NCBI GenBank assembly: GCA_021613535.1
Contig: CP075496.1
Location: 6,758,001-6,822,000 of the forward strand
DNA from: Adineta vaga
Lineage: Eukaryota; Rotifera
Length of the DNA: 64,000 nucleotides
Reading direction: 5' to 3'
Position 1 is the stretch's first letter; every line of letters begins with the position of its first letter. Under the pieces are notes generated by a model. It was given only the letters and a program-made list of their open reading frames with translations. It ran no database searches and had not been told where the DNA came from. Below are positions 14,575-25,181 of the stretch, one piece after another. A program made the position numbers and the translations under genes.

Positions 14575-16424
14575 TACTATCTAGCGCCAATTCTTTACTT
14601 TTCTTCATTGCATGAGCAAATAGACAATATGTAAATGATTTGCAACACTCCATAAGCGCATTAGAAGTCTGTCAAATGCTATACACATCAATCTAAATAG
14701 AACGAAGAAAAAACGTAAATCGATTGAGTATAAAAAAATGAAGAAGAAAGAGTTTATTTCAAATCTAGCGTAGACAATGACGAAGTCGTTTAGATAATTC
14801 GTACCAGACCAATGCATTTACAGTTTCTTATTAATCGCGTGCAAAAACACTACCTGGCACGAACAATCGAACGTGAATGCTTATTTTATATGAATTCTAT
14901 GATTTGATTGTGACTTACCATTGTGCAAGACATATCCATATTAAATCGTTAATCATCAATTAAATGGATTAGTTGAACAAACTATCTTCACATGATGTTG
15001 AATGAAAATTTTGTCATTTATACTATATAAAAATGCAATTAAATTCAGACTTCTATACTCGTTCTTCTTCTTGATCAAACTATAGAACGAAAATTATAGA
15101 GGTATGAAAAAGAGAGAAGTGGAAGAGAGAAAAAGAGAGACAGAGACAGAGAAAAAAAGACACTGCAAACTAAGGCACTATTTCAATTCTTTTTTATGGC
15201 AGGCAGTGTGCGTAATACCTCTTTCTCTCTCTCTCTCCATCCTATATACTTCTCATAACAAAGAGGGTTATATCGATAACATTACAGCACTCAGTTTTTT
15301 ATTATCACTATGAGAGAGAGAAAGCTTAGTATATGTATGTGTCGATTCAATTTTATTATCATCACCATAGGGTGATTTTGATTGACTCAATCGAAATCGA
15401 GTCAGCTGTGTGTACACACTAAACTTCTTTTTGCGTGGTTTATTGAAGTTGATTTTTCTCGTTGACATCTACATCATTGTCGTTTTCTTCCTCTTACGAC
15501 AATGACGATGATGTATAAGAGTGCCATTGGAGATGTTTTTTTACCTGACTCGTTGTTGTTAATAAAACTATATAACTTGAAGATCGTTCTCTTATGTTAT
15601 AGATCAACCCATTCCTTTTTTGCTTTATATATATATAGTTGCTATATGCTCTATTCTTTCCTTTTTACCAGTCACATTGCTTTGATGTACACACTTGTGT
15701 ACGTGCTTAAATTGTGCAAGTAGTAATAGCAGAAAAAGTAATCCGACCGAGAGAAGATCAACGATAGAGAAAAGAAGAGGGAGAGAGAGAGAGTAATTTG
15801 AAAAAGACGAACAGCTGCAATCAACAATTTTTCTCTCTGTCTCTCTTTCACCTATTGAATTTCCTCTTCTTCTATCCGTCATTTTATTCTACACGAATCT
15901 CAAGACCTTCTCTTACCTACCACTTATGTTCTTATCAGATTATATAAATATGCAAGAGAAAGAGAAAAATTGGCATTATTTATGTGCAATGAAATCTCTC
16001 CTCGTCTCTCGTTTTTTTCTCTTTCGTTTCTCCTAATTTTGTCGGTTTTTATTTGATATTGATATCCTTTTTCATTAGTTGTGTATGTATGTGTGCAAAT
16101 GAAAGAAACAGAGACAGAGAAAGAAAAAGAAAAACTCATGACAAAATACTTTATTCTTCTTTCTCTTCTAAACTTTATTAGTATGAGATTGCAAAACAGA
16201 CTTCCTAACAACAGAAAATCAGCACGTACTGCTTGATTTTTTATACGGTTAACCTTTATCGATAAATAACATGAACATATTCAATTCCACTAGAATTAAG
16301 TTTGATTTTAAATACAGTTCAATATATGTATTATATTTATTTCATTCAATAAGAAAGACAAAAAAAAAGAACAAAACAATCATTTGGACGGAATGAATAA
16401 GAATATGTATACATTTCGAAATGA
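14575..16424. other. gene-free low-complexity region
   Basis: About 1.85 kb with strand-biased purine and pyrimidine tracts: GA-rich at 15100-15160, CT-rich near 15222-15236, GAGA at 15780-15792 and mixed tracts to 16140. Open frames here are simple-repeat translations (Lys/Glu/Arg or Ser/Leu runs) with no splice-consistent partner exons. The right end is the 3' flank of DYNLT2B. Confidence 0.6.
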
Positions 16425-17558
16425 TCAATAATAAAAGATTCCAAATGCAGCTACAGCACAAAAAAGACTTTCATTTAAATAGACATATTCAGCCATGCCA
16501 TCAGTGTCCGAATCCCATAAACATCGACAACCATATTTCACACCTTGACCTTTATTTTCGCCAATAATACATTGAACAATAAATTTGTATCGATCAAATT
16601 TCATATTAGCTGCTTTAAGACGATCACGAATGTTAATTGTAACTATTGTTAAAAGAAAAAGAATAGATTCAGCTATAGTTTCAAAATGAGCAAATTTGAT
16701 CTGAAGAATAATCGTTCAACGAATATAAATAAGCATTATATTCTATAGCATATGAACAATAACTCAAGTTGTTCTTCACTTTTTATCTTAAATTACTCGT
16801 TCATTGTGACTGATACGAAGTAGAATTCGATGCATGTAATGATTTGAAGAATTAACAATTGAATTTTTATTTCAACCTCAATTCTAGAAAATGGCAATAA
16901 GAAATTTTATCATTGTGTTCTCAATTCATGGCTATGTCTATAGATATTTCAAATTGTTATAGTTGTTCTGAAAATCAATACGATATTTTATCATATCAAA
17001 TTGAACTTTAATAGTCTCATCTATTAATGTTTCTATATCACGAATGATTTTGTCATGGTGTCTATACACATATCGACTATTAATGGGTTTTTATGTAATA
17101 TATACGGCTGACACTTCTAAAGCATCGATCAATATGAATCTAATCTGATGTATGTCTGACAAAGATTTTGTTTAGAAAAGACATGTATGAAAACGATACG
17201 AATTTTAATACGAACTTGATTCGAGATGTTTAAATGCGTCTTACTCGATCACTATAGAAATATTCACTACGTTCGATGTAAATTATTACTTGGAAATGAT
17301 GAATGATTAGTTCTGGTTTCGATTGATTTTATTAAACTATATTCTATGGATAATTTCTTTTTCATGCGTTAAATACATACTAGCTTTAGTCCATTCTGCA
17401 CATGCTTCTTGTTCGAATTTTTTATCACCAAGAATATCACTAATACATGAATAGAGAATTTCTTGTACTTTCGTTGAACGAAATTTTTCTTCAAAATTTG
17501 GTCGTGTTATATAACCGGTCGTATCATTCGATTTAGTTGCTAGTGTTGCAGTAGCCAT
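16425..17558 (-). CDS. DYNLT2B: Tctex-type dynein light chain DYNLT2B (TCTEX1D2)
   Basis: Two exons, 17381-17558 and 16425-16642, spliced in phase 1, give 131 residues. The N-terminal arm has TGYITRPNFEEKFRSTKVQE, resembling the YxxRPxF..KV start of DYNLT2B. The Tctex fold follows: DRYKFIVQCIIGENKGQGVK, CRCLWDSDTDGMAEYVY and the hydrophobic end SLFCAVAAFGIFYY. DYNLT2B is a light chain of the dynein-2 complex that drives retrograde intraflagellar transport. The intron (16643-17380) is 738 bp, among the longer ones here, and I see nothing coding in it. A TTTTTCAG acceptor-like signal ends at 17578, 19 nt before the ATG, and the gene is last in a tight head-to-tail trio, so it may be trans-spliced. 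Confidence 0.93.
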
Positions 17559-17742
17559 TGAATTACCTCTAATTTATCTGAAAAAATAAAATAAGTCGTA
17601 TTTATATATAAATAAATATTAAAAAAATAGGAATTTTTTCAAAAATCAATACAACATTTTCAAAGATCATCATCACTACTGAGATTAAGAAAAAAAATAA
17701 ATAAAAGCATTGTTCTTTGTTGTTTTTGTATTCTTCTTTATA

Positions 17743-18693
17743 TTAATCATGTTGTTGATCAGCATATAAACATTTATCACTACCAGCTCGAGCTCGTTTA
17801 AGTTCACGATGAAAACTAATTGCTGATTTAAGTTCTTGTTCAAATTTAAATTTTTCCATTGATGGATGATTTTCTTTCAAAATAAATTTTTTACCACTAC
17901 CATATCGATATTTTGGTGGTGGTTGAGAAGCAAGTTGTGTCGAGTTTTGAGTAGATGACTGACGATTCTGCTCGACTGAAAACGATGTAGATTTACGAAT
18001 CGATGAAGTATGCGTAGTTTGAGTTCGTTCAGCAGTATCTAAATAATGAAGAAGATTGAAATAAGAATTGTATGATACGTTTTTGAAGTCTGATATACCT
18101 GACGACATTGGTGGATGTCGTTGTTGACTTTTAAGACTTAACATTCGTAATAATTTATCATCATTATCAGCTGTTATCAGTGCCATTCGAAAACGTGATT
18201 GATTTTGAAAAAGTTCTCTTCGATTAGCTTCAAAAAATTTTCTTAAATGATTTTCTCCCAATTGTGATGGACCAGGAATCGTAATCGGATAGTTACATGC
18301 TGCTTGTTCAGTATGTCGTGTTTGTGCACTTGCACGACGTGCAACTTTAGCTTTAACATTTGAATTATGATGATGATAATTTCTCCATATATTATAATTG
18401 ATTGGTGGTTTACCATCGAGACTTTTTGCGTATGTGGATTTATGTGAATATTTACCAGCTTCAAGCCACAAGGCATAATCAAGACTAGAAGAACTAACTG
18501 GTCGAGCTGTTGGTGTTGAACGTTCATCGAATGATTCTCTTAATGTATGAAATAATTCATGGTCAAGTGATGTTTTTGGATGTTCTAATGAAGTTAAACG
18601 TTCGGTTACATGTGGTTTAAATGAAACTGGATTTGTGTGTTCATCAATAATTAAACTTAGAGATGTTGACTCACGACCTCGTGCACTTTTCAT
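17743..18693 (-). CDS. conserved-looking protein of unknown function
   Basis: Exons 18099-18693 and 17743-18038 give 296 residues. The 60-bp intron has no stop and keeps frame, so a retained-intron form of 316 residues is also possible; GTATAT at the donor and TTATTTAG at the acceptor argue it is spliced. The protein is basic and Ser/His/Arg-rich, with more ordered-looking patches (LDYALWLEAGKYSHKS; HLRKFFEANRRELF; EKFKFEQELKSAISFHREL). There is no signal peptide or transmembrane segment. I do not recognise the family. Its ATG lies 38 bp downstream of the GNAT stop and is directly preceded by TTTTCTTTCAG, so it appears to be the middle cistron of a polycistronic unit whose last gene is a ciliary dynein light chain. 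Confidence 0.8.
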   Translation of the reverse strand: MKSARGRESTSLSLIIDEHTNPVSFKPHVTERLTSLEHPKTSLDHELFHTLRESFDERSTPTARPVSSSSLDYALWLEAGKYSHKSTYAKSLDGKPPINYNIWRNYHHHNSNVKAKVARRASAQTRHTEQAACNYPITIPGPSQLGENHLRKFFEANRRELFQNQSRFRMALITADNDDKLLRMLSLKSQQRHPPMSSGISDFKNVSYNSYFNLLHYLDTAERTQTTHTSSIRKSTSFSVEQNRQSSTQNSTQLASQPPPKYRYGSGKKFILKENHPSMEKFKFEQELKSAISFHRELKRARAGSDKCLYADQQHD

Positions 18694-18731
18694 CTGAAAG
18701 AAAAAGCAAAATAAATGATGTTTATGTTTTT
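18694..18731 (-). promoter_or_regulatory. 38-bp intercistronic spacer with acceptor-like signal
   Basis: Between the GNAT stop codon and the next ATG there are only 38 bp on the minus strand. The last part is a T-rich tract ending in TTTCAG that abuts the ATG. This is what a trans-splice acceptor in an operon would look like. A cis-spliced fusion is less likely, because the GNAT frame ends normally just before it. Confidence 0.5.
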
Positions 18732-19664
18732 TTATTTGAAAAAAATCGTCATTTCAAATTGATCAATACGAAAACCCTCTCGATGATAAAATTTATGTGC
18801 TCGTCCTCGTTGACAACCACTATCTAATGCTATTCGATTTAAATTTAATTTTTCTGCTTCTTTCTTCATTGTATTAACCAATGCTCGACCAACACCCAAA
18901 CTTCGTTTGTTTTCATCCGTAATTAAATCATCACAATAGATAAATTTTGAATATTTCATATGTTGTGATAGACGATAAATGGCTAAACCAAGAACATTTC
19001 TTTTCTCATCATTACTTATTGCCACTAGCATATGAGCAGGACCTGTTTCACATATATTACGAATTTGACTAGCATATATTTTTTGATCCGAAGAAAGATT
19101 TGGTCGTAGTTGTCGAAAAACATCTTGTGCTTGAATTAAAATATCTTCATTCTTTGATAAATCACTTATATCAAGAACTTTAATTTGATCATTATCTTCA
19201 TTATAATGAATCTTATCAAGATAAAATCCAAATGAACTCATTTCGAGACCATGTCGAAAAAAGAATCGATGAGCATCCGTATTTGTTAAATCACATTGTA
19301 AAACAAGCGACGGTGCACCACATTCTTTTGCTTGATGAATTAAATCTTGAAATAAACGTGTACCTAAACCATGATTACGTTCTTTTTCATCAACAATTAA
19401 ATCATAAAGTTCAAAACGAATTCCATCGAATGTTGTCGGATGTGCACGATAAAATGCTAATGCTAAAACAATTGTTTCTGATTGATTTTGTCGTATAATA
19501 CCACAGATACGAGATTGTTTTGTTTGACATAATTTTTGCATATGATCTGCATAATCTTCTAATGTTAATTGTTTTAAATTCGGACGAAGTTGTTGATGAA
19601 CAGTTAAACATGATGGTAATCGAAATATAGTCTCATCAAATGGAATAATTCTTTCCTGAGACAT
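18732..19664 (-). CDS. tandem GNAT-domain acetyltransferase
   Basis: An intronless 310-residue protein made of two GNAT domains. Domain 1 (about 1-155) has the acetyl-CoA pyrophosphate-binding motif RNHGLGTRLF after FELYDLIVDEKE, and ends AHRFFFRHG. Domain 2 (about 160-310) has DDLITDENKRSLGVGRALV, ALDSGCQRGRAHKFYHREG. The second domain, with DDL.TDE..R..G.G.AL and LDSG.QR..AH.FY, closely resembles a GNAT subfamily common in bacteria and fungi; the first is more diverged. Substrate cannot be told; small amines or amino acids are typical. Absence of introns among intron-rich neighbours and the prokaryote-like motifs raise horizontal transfer, common in bdelloids, but this is inference. First gene of a leftward trio with 38 bp to the next. 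Confidence 0.9.
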   Translation of the reverse strand: MSQERIIPFDETIFRLPSCLTVHQQLRPNLKQLTLEDYADHMQKLCQTKQSRICGIIRQNQSETIVLALAFYRAHPTTFDGIRFELYDLIVDEKERNHGLGTRLFQDLIHQAKECGAPSLVLQCDLTNTDAHRFFFRHGLEMSSFGFYLDKIHYNEDNDQIKVLDISDLSKNEDILIQAQDVFRQLRPNLSSDQKIYASQIRNICETGPAHMLVAISNDEKRNVLGLAIYRLSQHMKYSKFIYCDDLITDENKRSLGVGRALVNTMKKEAEKLNLNRIALDSGCQRGRAHKFYHREGFRIDQFEMTIFFK

Positions 19665-20770
19665 TTTTAGAAACGTTAAATTGAATGGAAACCTAGCAAC
19701 TGTTACGATTTCTATGGTATAGTATGTTATCTTGATCTTTATCGAATGAAATTTTAATTATTCTTTTTTTCACGACATCTATCTGAAGAAAGAAAGCAAA
19801 TAACATTCGAAGTTCTTCCAATCGAATCATGAAGAAAAAGTTTTGATTATAGTAAAATCTATGGCATGGTAGATATTTATCAATCTATTTCTATTTTCTT
19901 CTGAAAATTTTAAATGACAAGAAATGTCTATGAAAGATCAACTATCTTGACTAAAGAATAAACAAGCATTGTATCAGTTGATTATAATGATATGATGGAA
20001 ATTAATTTGCTATTCTCTTTCTGTTTTACATATAAATCTGATGATCCAAACTACGTCATGTTTCTGAGATGCATATCTAATTCACTTAAATATCTTTGAA
20101 GAATCATACCTACTCAACATTTGTTGTTTTGTTCGATTGATGATAAAACTATGTGAAATGTAAATCTATGTTCAATTGAATGACAAATTATACGAGTTGA
20201 GTATCGAACTTTGTACTGCTGATGACAACATGGAGTTGTATTTCTTCTGAAACTCAATTGAACAATATTTGAGTAGATAATTTTGACAAGAATTCAAGCA
20301 TAAAAGATGATATTGAAAATGAAAACTAAATATAAGTAGTCATCATACTATAATACTATGTGCGCGAACATCTGATCAATCATCTGTTTGATTTACCATG
20401 ATACTGACTTATTAACTATTCATTATGTTTCTCTTCGTATAAAGACTGATACTTACATCTAGTTGAACACTTGAATAGAATCTAAATCAACAAGTTCATA
20501 CTTATTCAGGTGAGAAAGTAAGGCGCGAAAAATTTCAGTAGTAACTAACTTTCACGTTTCCAAATCAACAAAATTATTTCATTCATTCGAATATGTCGTT
20601 TTTTCGACATTGTCTATGAGAATAGAAAATTCATCATTAATCATAAATTTAACACTGTGTATTATGAAGATTTCTTTGAATAAAACTTACTGAAATTTAA
20701 CATTATCTTCATGTTTTCAACAACTACAAAAAGTTAATCTAGTTCTTTTCTTCACTTAAATCTGTATTCT
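19665..20770. other. divergent intergenic region GNAT / TSSK-like kinase
   Basis: About 1.1 kb between divergent start codons. It is AT-rich, with no exon, repeat array or RNA gene that I can see. It should contain the promoter of the leftward trio and that of the kinase. Confidence 0.5.
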
Positions 20771-22130
20771 ATGGCTCTTACTACTTCAATGCGATTATCC
20801 ATTCCATTACCAACGATAAAAACAGAAGAAAATTCATCAAATTCACATTCAATATCATCCATTACAAATGATCATAATAATAATTTAACAAAACTATATA
20901 AATATTCTCAAGAAACTGAAATGAAATCTTATATAGATCAAAATGGAACGATTCGTCAATATCGACAATCGACCGAACGTGCATTACTTGCTCAACGAAA
21001 AATTTTCCTTCGAAAAAAATTAGGTGAAGGTTCATTTTCATCAGTACGCGAAGGTTTCGATATGTTTCATCAACATAAAGTTGCTATCAAAGTAAACATC
21101 AGTCTATTCGTCATTATTATTATTGATTCAAAGAATCAATCTTTGCTAGATTGTAGATACTCAACGAGCTTCCAAAGATTTTCAAGAAAAATTTCTTCCA
21201 CGTGAATTAGATATTTGGACACGTGTTAATCATGAAAATATTATTAAAATGTATCATCATTTTATTGAATGTGGAAAAATTTTCATGGTAAATTCATTAC
21301 AGATCGATTTAAATAGATAGTTTGTTTTCGTGGATAAATAGATACTTGAATTTGCTTCACAAGGTGATCTTTTAACGTATGTTCAGCGTGTTGGTGCTAT
21401 ACCTGAACAAAAAAGAAATCTATGGTCATCACAATTATGTAATGCAGTCAGATATCTTCATGAATTAGAAGTTGTACATCGTGATTTAAAATTAGAAAAT
21501 CTCTTATTAGATACGAATGGTAAGATAAATGAGAACAATTTTTAATGAAAAAGAAAATCTGTCCGTTTATTTAGATAATATGAAACTATGTGATTTTGGT
21601 TTTTCTAAAGATGTTCTTAAATGTAAAGAATATTTAAGTAAAACCTATTGTGGATCACGTGCATATGTTTCACCGGAAATTTTACTTGGACTTCCTTATG
21701 ATGCTAAAAAAGCGGATATATGGGCGATCGGTGTTATTCTATATATCTTTGTTACGGGTGTTGTAAGTAATGATCCTTTTTTTTGTGATATTATATCGTT
21801 TTATTACAATTAGATGCCATTTAAAGAAGATAAAAACAATCAGTTGATTTTAAAACAAGTTTGTTTAAAGAGATATTTAGATCTTGAAGAGAGAACATCT
21901 TTTTCTAGCATCAAAAATTACAATTACATTGGCCAAATGAAAACGAACGTGAACAATCAGCACGAAATCTTATCCTGAATATATTTACATATGATTGGCA
22001 AAAACGACCCAATATACAACAAGTTACTTCACATCAATGGTTTACTCTAACTCAATCAACTGAAATAATATCGACAACAATTGTACGAACAAATCGAATG
22101 GCAATTAAACGAAAAAGTCGTTCATCATAA
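20771..22130 (+). CDS. TSSK-like serine/threonine kinase
   Basis: Six exons (20771-21091, 21150-21287, 21342-21519, 21575-21762, 21814-21858, 21909-22130) give 363 residues. An N-terminal extension of about 80 Ser/Asn-rich residues precedes the kinase domain: glycine loop LGEGSFSSVREG, VAIK lysine, KIVDTQRASKDFQEKFLPRE (a testis-specific-kinase hallmark), catalytic HRDLKLENLL, DFGFSK, and the activation segment SKTYCGSRAYVSPEILLG. LPYDAKKADIWAIGVILYI also follows the TSSK pattern. TSSKs belong to the CAMK group and in animals act in spermiogenesis and sperm flagella; in a putatively asexual bdelloid that role would need rethinking. All catalytic residues are present, so it should be active. 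The C-terminal tail after the kinase is short and basic (KRKSRSS). Confidence 0.92.
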
Positions 22131-22466
22131 ACATTTCAATCGTTTATTTTATTTTTTTCTCGTTTTAGTTAAATTGTATTATAAACAGTGATTTTTGTTC
22201 GTGCATGAAAATTCAATTAATTGAATATAAATAACAATAGAAACCAAAATAGCGCCGTTTTTTTTCGATTAGAAGTAGAAAGATTAAAACTGATTGTTTT
22301 GTCATGACAAATTTTTCGTTTAGATAATGAAATAACATAATAAATAAAAACAAAAAATATTTCTATATAGATGGAATTCATAAAATGGAAACGGAACCGA
22401 AAAAAAGTTAAGTAATATTACTGTTGATAATGACAATGAAGTTTTGTAGAATAAAATGGTAAATGG
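22131..22466. other. convergent spacer TSSK-like / phosphatase
   Basis: A 336-bp stretch between two converging stop codons, made of the two 3' UTRs. It is AT-rich with several AATAA-type words. I see nothing else in it. Confidence 0.5.
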
Positions 22467-24921
22467 TTATTTAATATGCTTCTTTTTTTCTTCATTCAAA
22501 CAAGCTAAAAGAAATCCATGGCGTTGATTTCGATCGGCATGTCCATGTAGAATTGAAAGAGATAGAATGTCGATACAAACAGTTAAACTATTACGTGCAT
22601 TTTCTGTCTTTTTTATCTGCTCAGATGTTGGCCATGATTTTTGTAGAAGTAAAAGAAAACGAAAAAATAAATTTCGTTCTTTAGTTTTCAATAATTCAAT
22701 AATCATACTAACAGCTTTACTCATATCGTGATGTTGTGAAGATGCTGTCTCACTAGGTATATGAGATTGGATACCTGTACCACTTGGTAAATGATAAGAA
22801 CGAAAACTAGAAGAATTATTTGTTAAAAATATTCGATCTTGAATATCACGTGATATTATTGGTTCAGGTAAAGATTGCAACAGATGTAAAAGTATCATAA
22901 ATAATGCTATTGTTGGAGTTTGATGAAAATTATAATTATGTTCATAGATTTGATTACGTATTGGAATTAAATCAATTGTATCTTGTACTTCATTACTAAA
23001 TATATTTAATAGATGAATATCATGACGTTCTTTTAAACATTCAATAAGAGATATATAAAGTGCTGGAGGATCATTTTTCATTTCTAGAATATGTTCGGAA
23101 TTAGTTGAATGATTCAATGAATAAATATATTGTTTTGTTTCTTTGTCATATAGTGTTGTAGGAAATTGATCAAATGATAACCCGAAGGGACCCATGTCAA
23201 GTGTCATATCTAATGTAATAAATGTATCTGCACCATTTTCTACATGTAGAATAAGAATTTCATTTAATTGTTTTCCAAATAACCATGAATAACGACTTTT
23301 CATTTGAAAAGTTATATTAATATGTTGTTCTTTACCATTATCGATTGTATGTGATGAACTTGGTGTAAATGTTAAACAATCAAAAAATGGTTCATCAGTT
23401 AATTGTTTCGTATTGATAGGACGTGTTGGTTCAAACATTGCCGATGGACAAATTGTACAGTGACATGAACATTCACCGATATTTTTTATTAATAATGAAT
23501 AGGTCATTTTATCTAAATATCTTACATTCTCAAAGACGATAGCTGGTGGTCGTGGAAAGACTTCAATTGTGGGTATAGAATCATTTTCTTCACGATCTAT
23601 TTCACGTATTAATTGATCACGTAAACGATTCAAACGTTTTTCATCACATTCATATTTAATACCAACACGATAGAGACCACTAACAGGACGATGATCACTA
23701 AATCGAATTGTTTTAGCACATGAATAATGAATTGGATGAATTAATTCGTTTTTTGTTTCATTATTAGACTGAGTTTTTGTTCGTTTAGTGAAATATAATA
23801 TACGATCTGTCCAAGATGGCGTACGAAATTTTTCACTAGTATCATAAACATCACTATTTGGATCGAACTTATATGTTGGCATGAAATCAATCGGTGGTTC
23901 AAAATAATCAGTAAAAACATGCTTTAATTTCATTTCACAACGTAATTGATCTTTTTCATGCAATGGAATAGTAGATAATTCTCTTAATGCTTCTCGAACT
24001 TGTTCATTTGTTTGAGATATACGATAGTTCATATCACCAAACCAAAAAACAACATCATGATCATTAATTTTCCACCTAAAAGAAATTTCATTAATTTAAG
24101 ACAAAAATCTTCAAGATCCACTGACCATTGAGTAGGAGTTGATGATGTTTGAGGATTGAGTGCTGAACTACCAACTGTAGTTGGTGCATACCATATATAA
24201 TCTTTCAATGAATAAGTAGGTCCATCAGTAAATGTCATACGTGATTCTATAGTTTGATAATCTTCATTACGTCGATTGGTTTGTCCATCACCCGATGCAA
24301 AATGACAATTAATAAAACATATGTCTGTTTCATAAAAACGAAATCGAATGCCAACACCACCTTTATTGCCAGCCAAGCCCATAAAACCAGTAGGAACCGA
24401 TGTTCGAGAAATTGATGTACATTTTGTCATATGCGGTGAACGTACATACACAAATAGAATGATTCCTGAAAATAAGTATTTTGCTTTTTGAAAGAAGGAC
24501 AAGAAGAAAAAACATGTTTTTATTGATTACCCATTAATCGAATACGATTGAGTAGTTGAAATTTATGATTTTCATCTTTTGCTTTATAACATGCTTTAAT
24601 AGTTTTCCGTACAATATGTTCCCATTCATCTTCTTTTTTTCTATCATCATATATATATGCTCCACCACTAGTATCGATTTCTTGAAAACCAACAGCAATA
24701 ATATCTGGAAGAATTTCTTGTGTATTTTCTTCATTTTTTGTTACGCGATATAACCATTCTTCAAGTAACGTATGTCCCGGTGGTTGTCGATTATTAACAT
24801 TAAATGTTCCGACAAGAATATGAAATGATTTATAAATCATATATTCATTTTCATGATCTTTTAAACGTTTTTCCAGACGTTTAGTTGCTTCATATAATCT
24901 TGTATCGGTTAATTTTGACAT
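22467..24921 (-). CDS. OCRL/INPP5B-type inositol polyphosphate 5-phosphatase
   Basis: Exons 24531-24921, 24126-24465 and 22467-24075 give 779 residues. The 5-phosphatase domain starts near residue 30 (FHILVGTFNVNNRQPP) and shows IAVGFQEID, the GLAGNKGGVGIRF loop, INCHFASG, WFGDMNYRI, PSWTDRILY and SDHRPVSG, so the catalytic set is complete. It is followed by an ASH (immunoglobulin-like) domain, with FENVRYLDKMTYSLLIKNIG, and a C-terminal RhoGAP-like domain (about 590-779; NEVQDTIDLIPIRNQIYEHN, LLHLLQSLPEPIISRDI). This order is specific to OCRL and INPP5B, which hydrolyse PI(4,5)P2 on endosomes, at the Golgi and at the ciliary base. The N-terminal PH domain of the vertebrate proteins (roughly 900-1000 residues) is absent. 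Confidence 0.94.
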
Positions 24922-25181
24922 AAAACAATGTTGACAGTATATTTTAACTATGAATACAAGACTATCTACAAGGTCTTTTTGATTTTAAATGCCACATTTG
25001 ATTAAAAAAAATTTGTAAGAAAGAAAAACGAAGAAGGATTGATAATAAATTTCTGTTTAGTTTTATTTTTCTTTCCTTTTTTTCTGTGCAAAAGAAACAA
25101 AAAGTGACATGAGATGATGACAAACAACAAAAGACGTTGAACTATCTGTACAGAAACGCCTAATATCGAAAATTTGTTTGA

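Noticed and set aside
15104-16211. Several 60-95 codon frames in the purine and pyrimidine tracts
   Set aside because: They are translations of GAGA/CTCT low-complexity DNA on either strand, with no splice partners or recognisable motifs.
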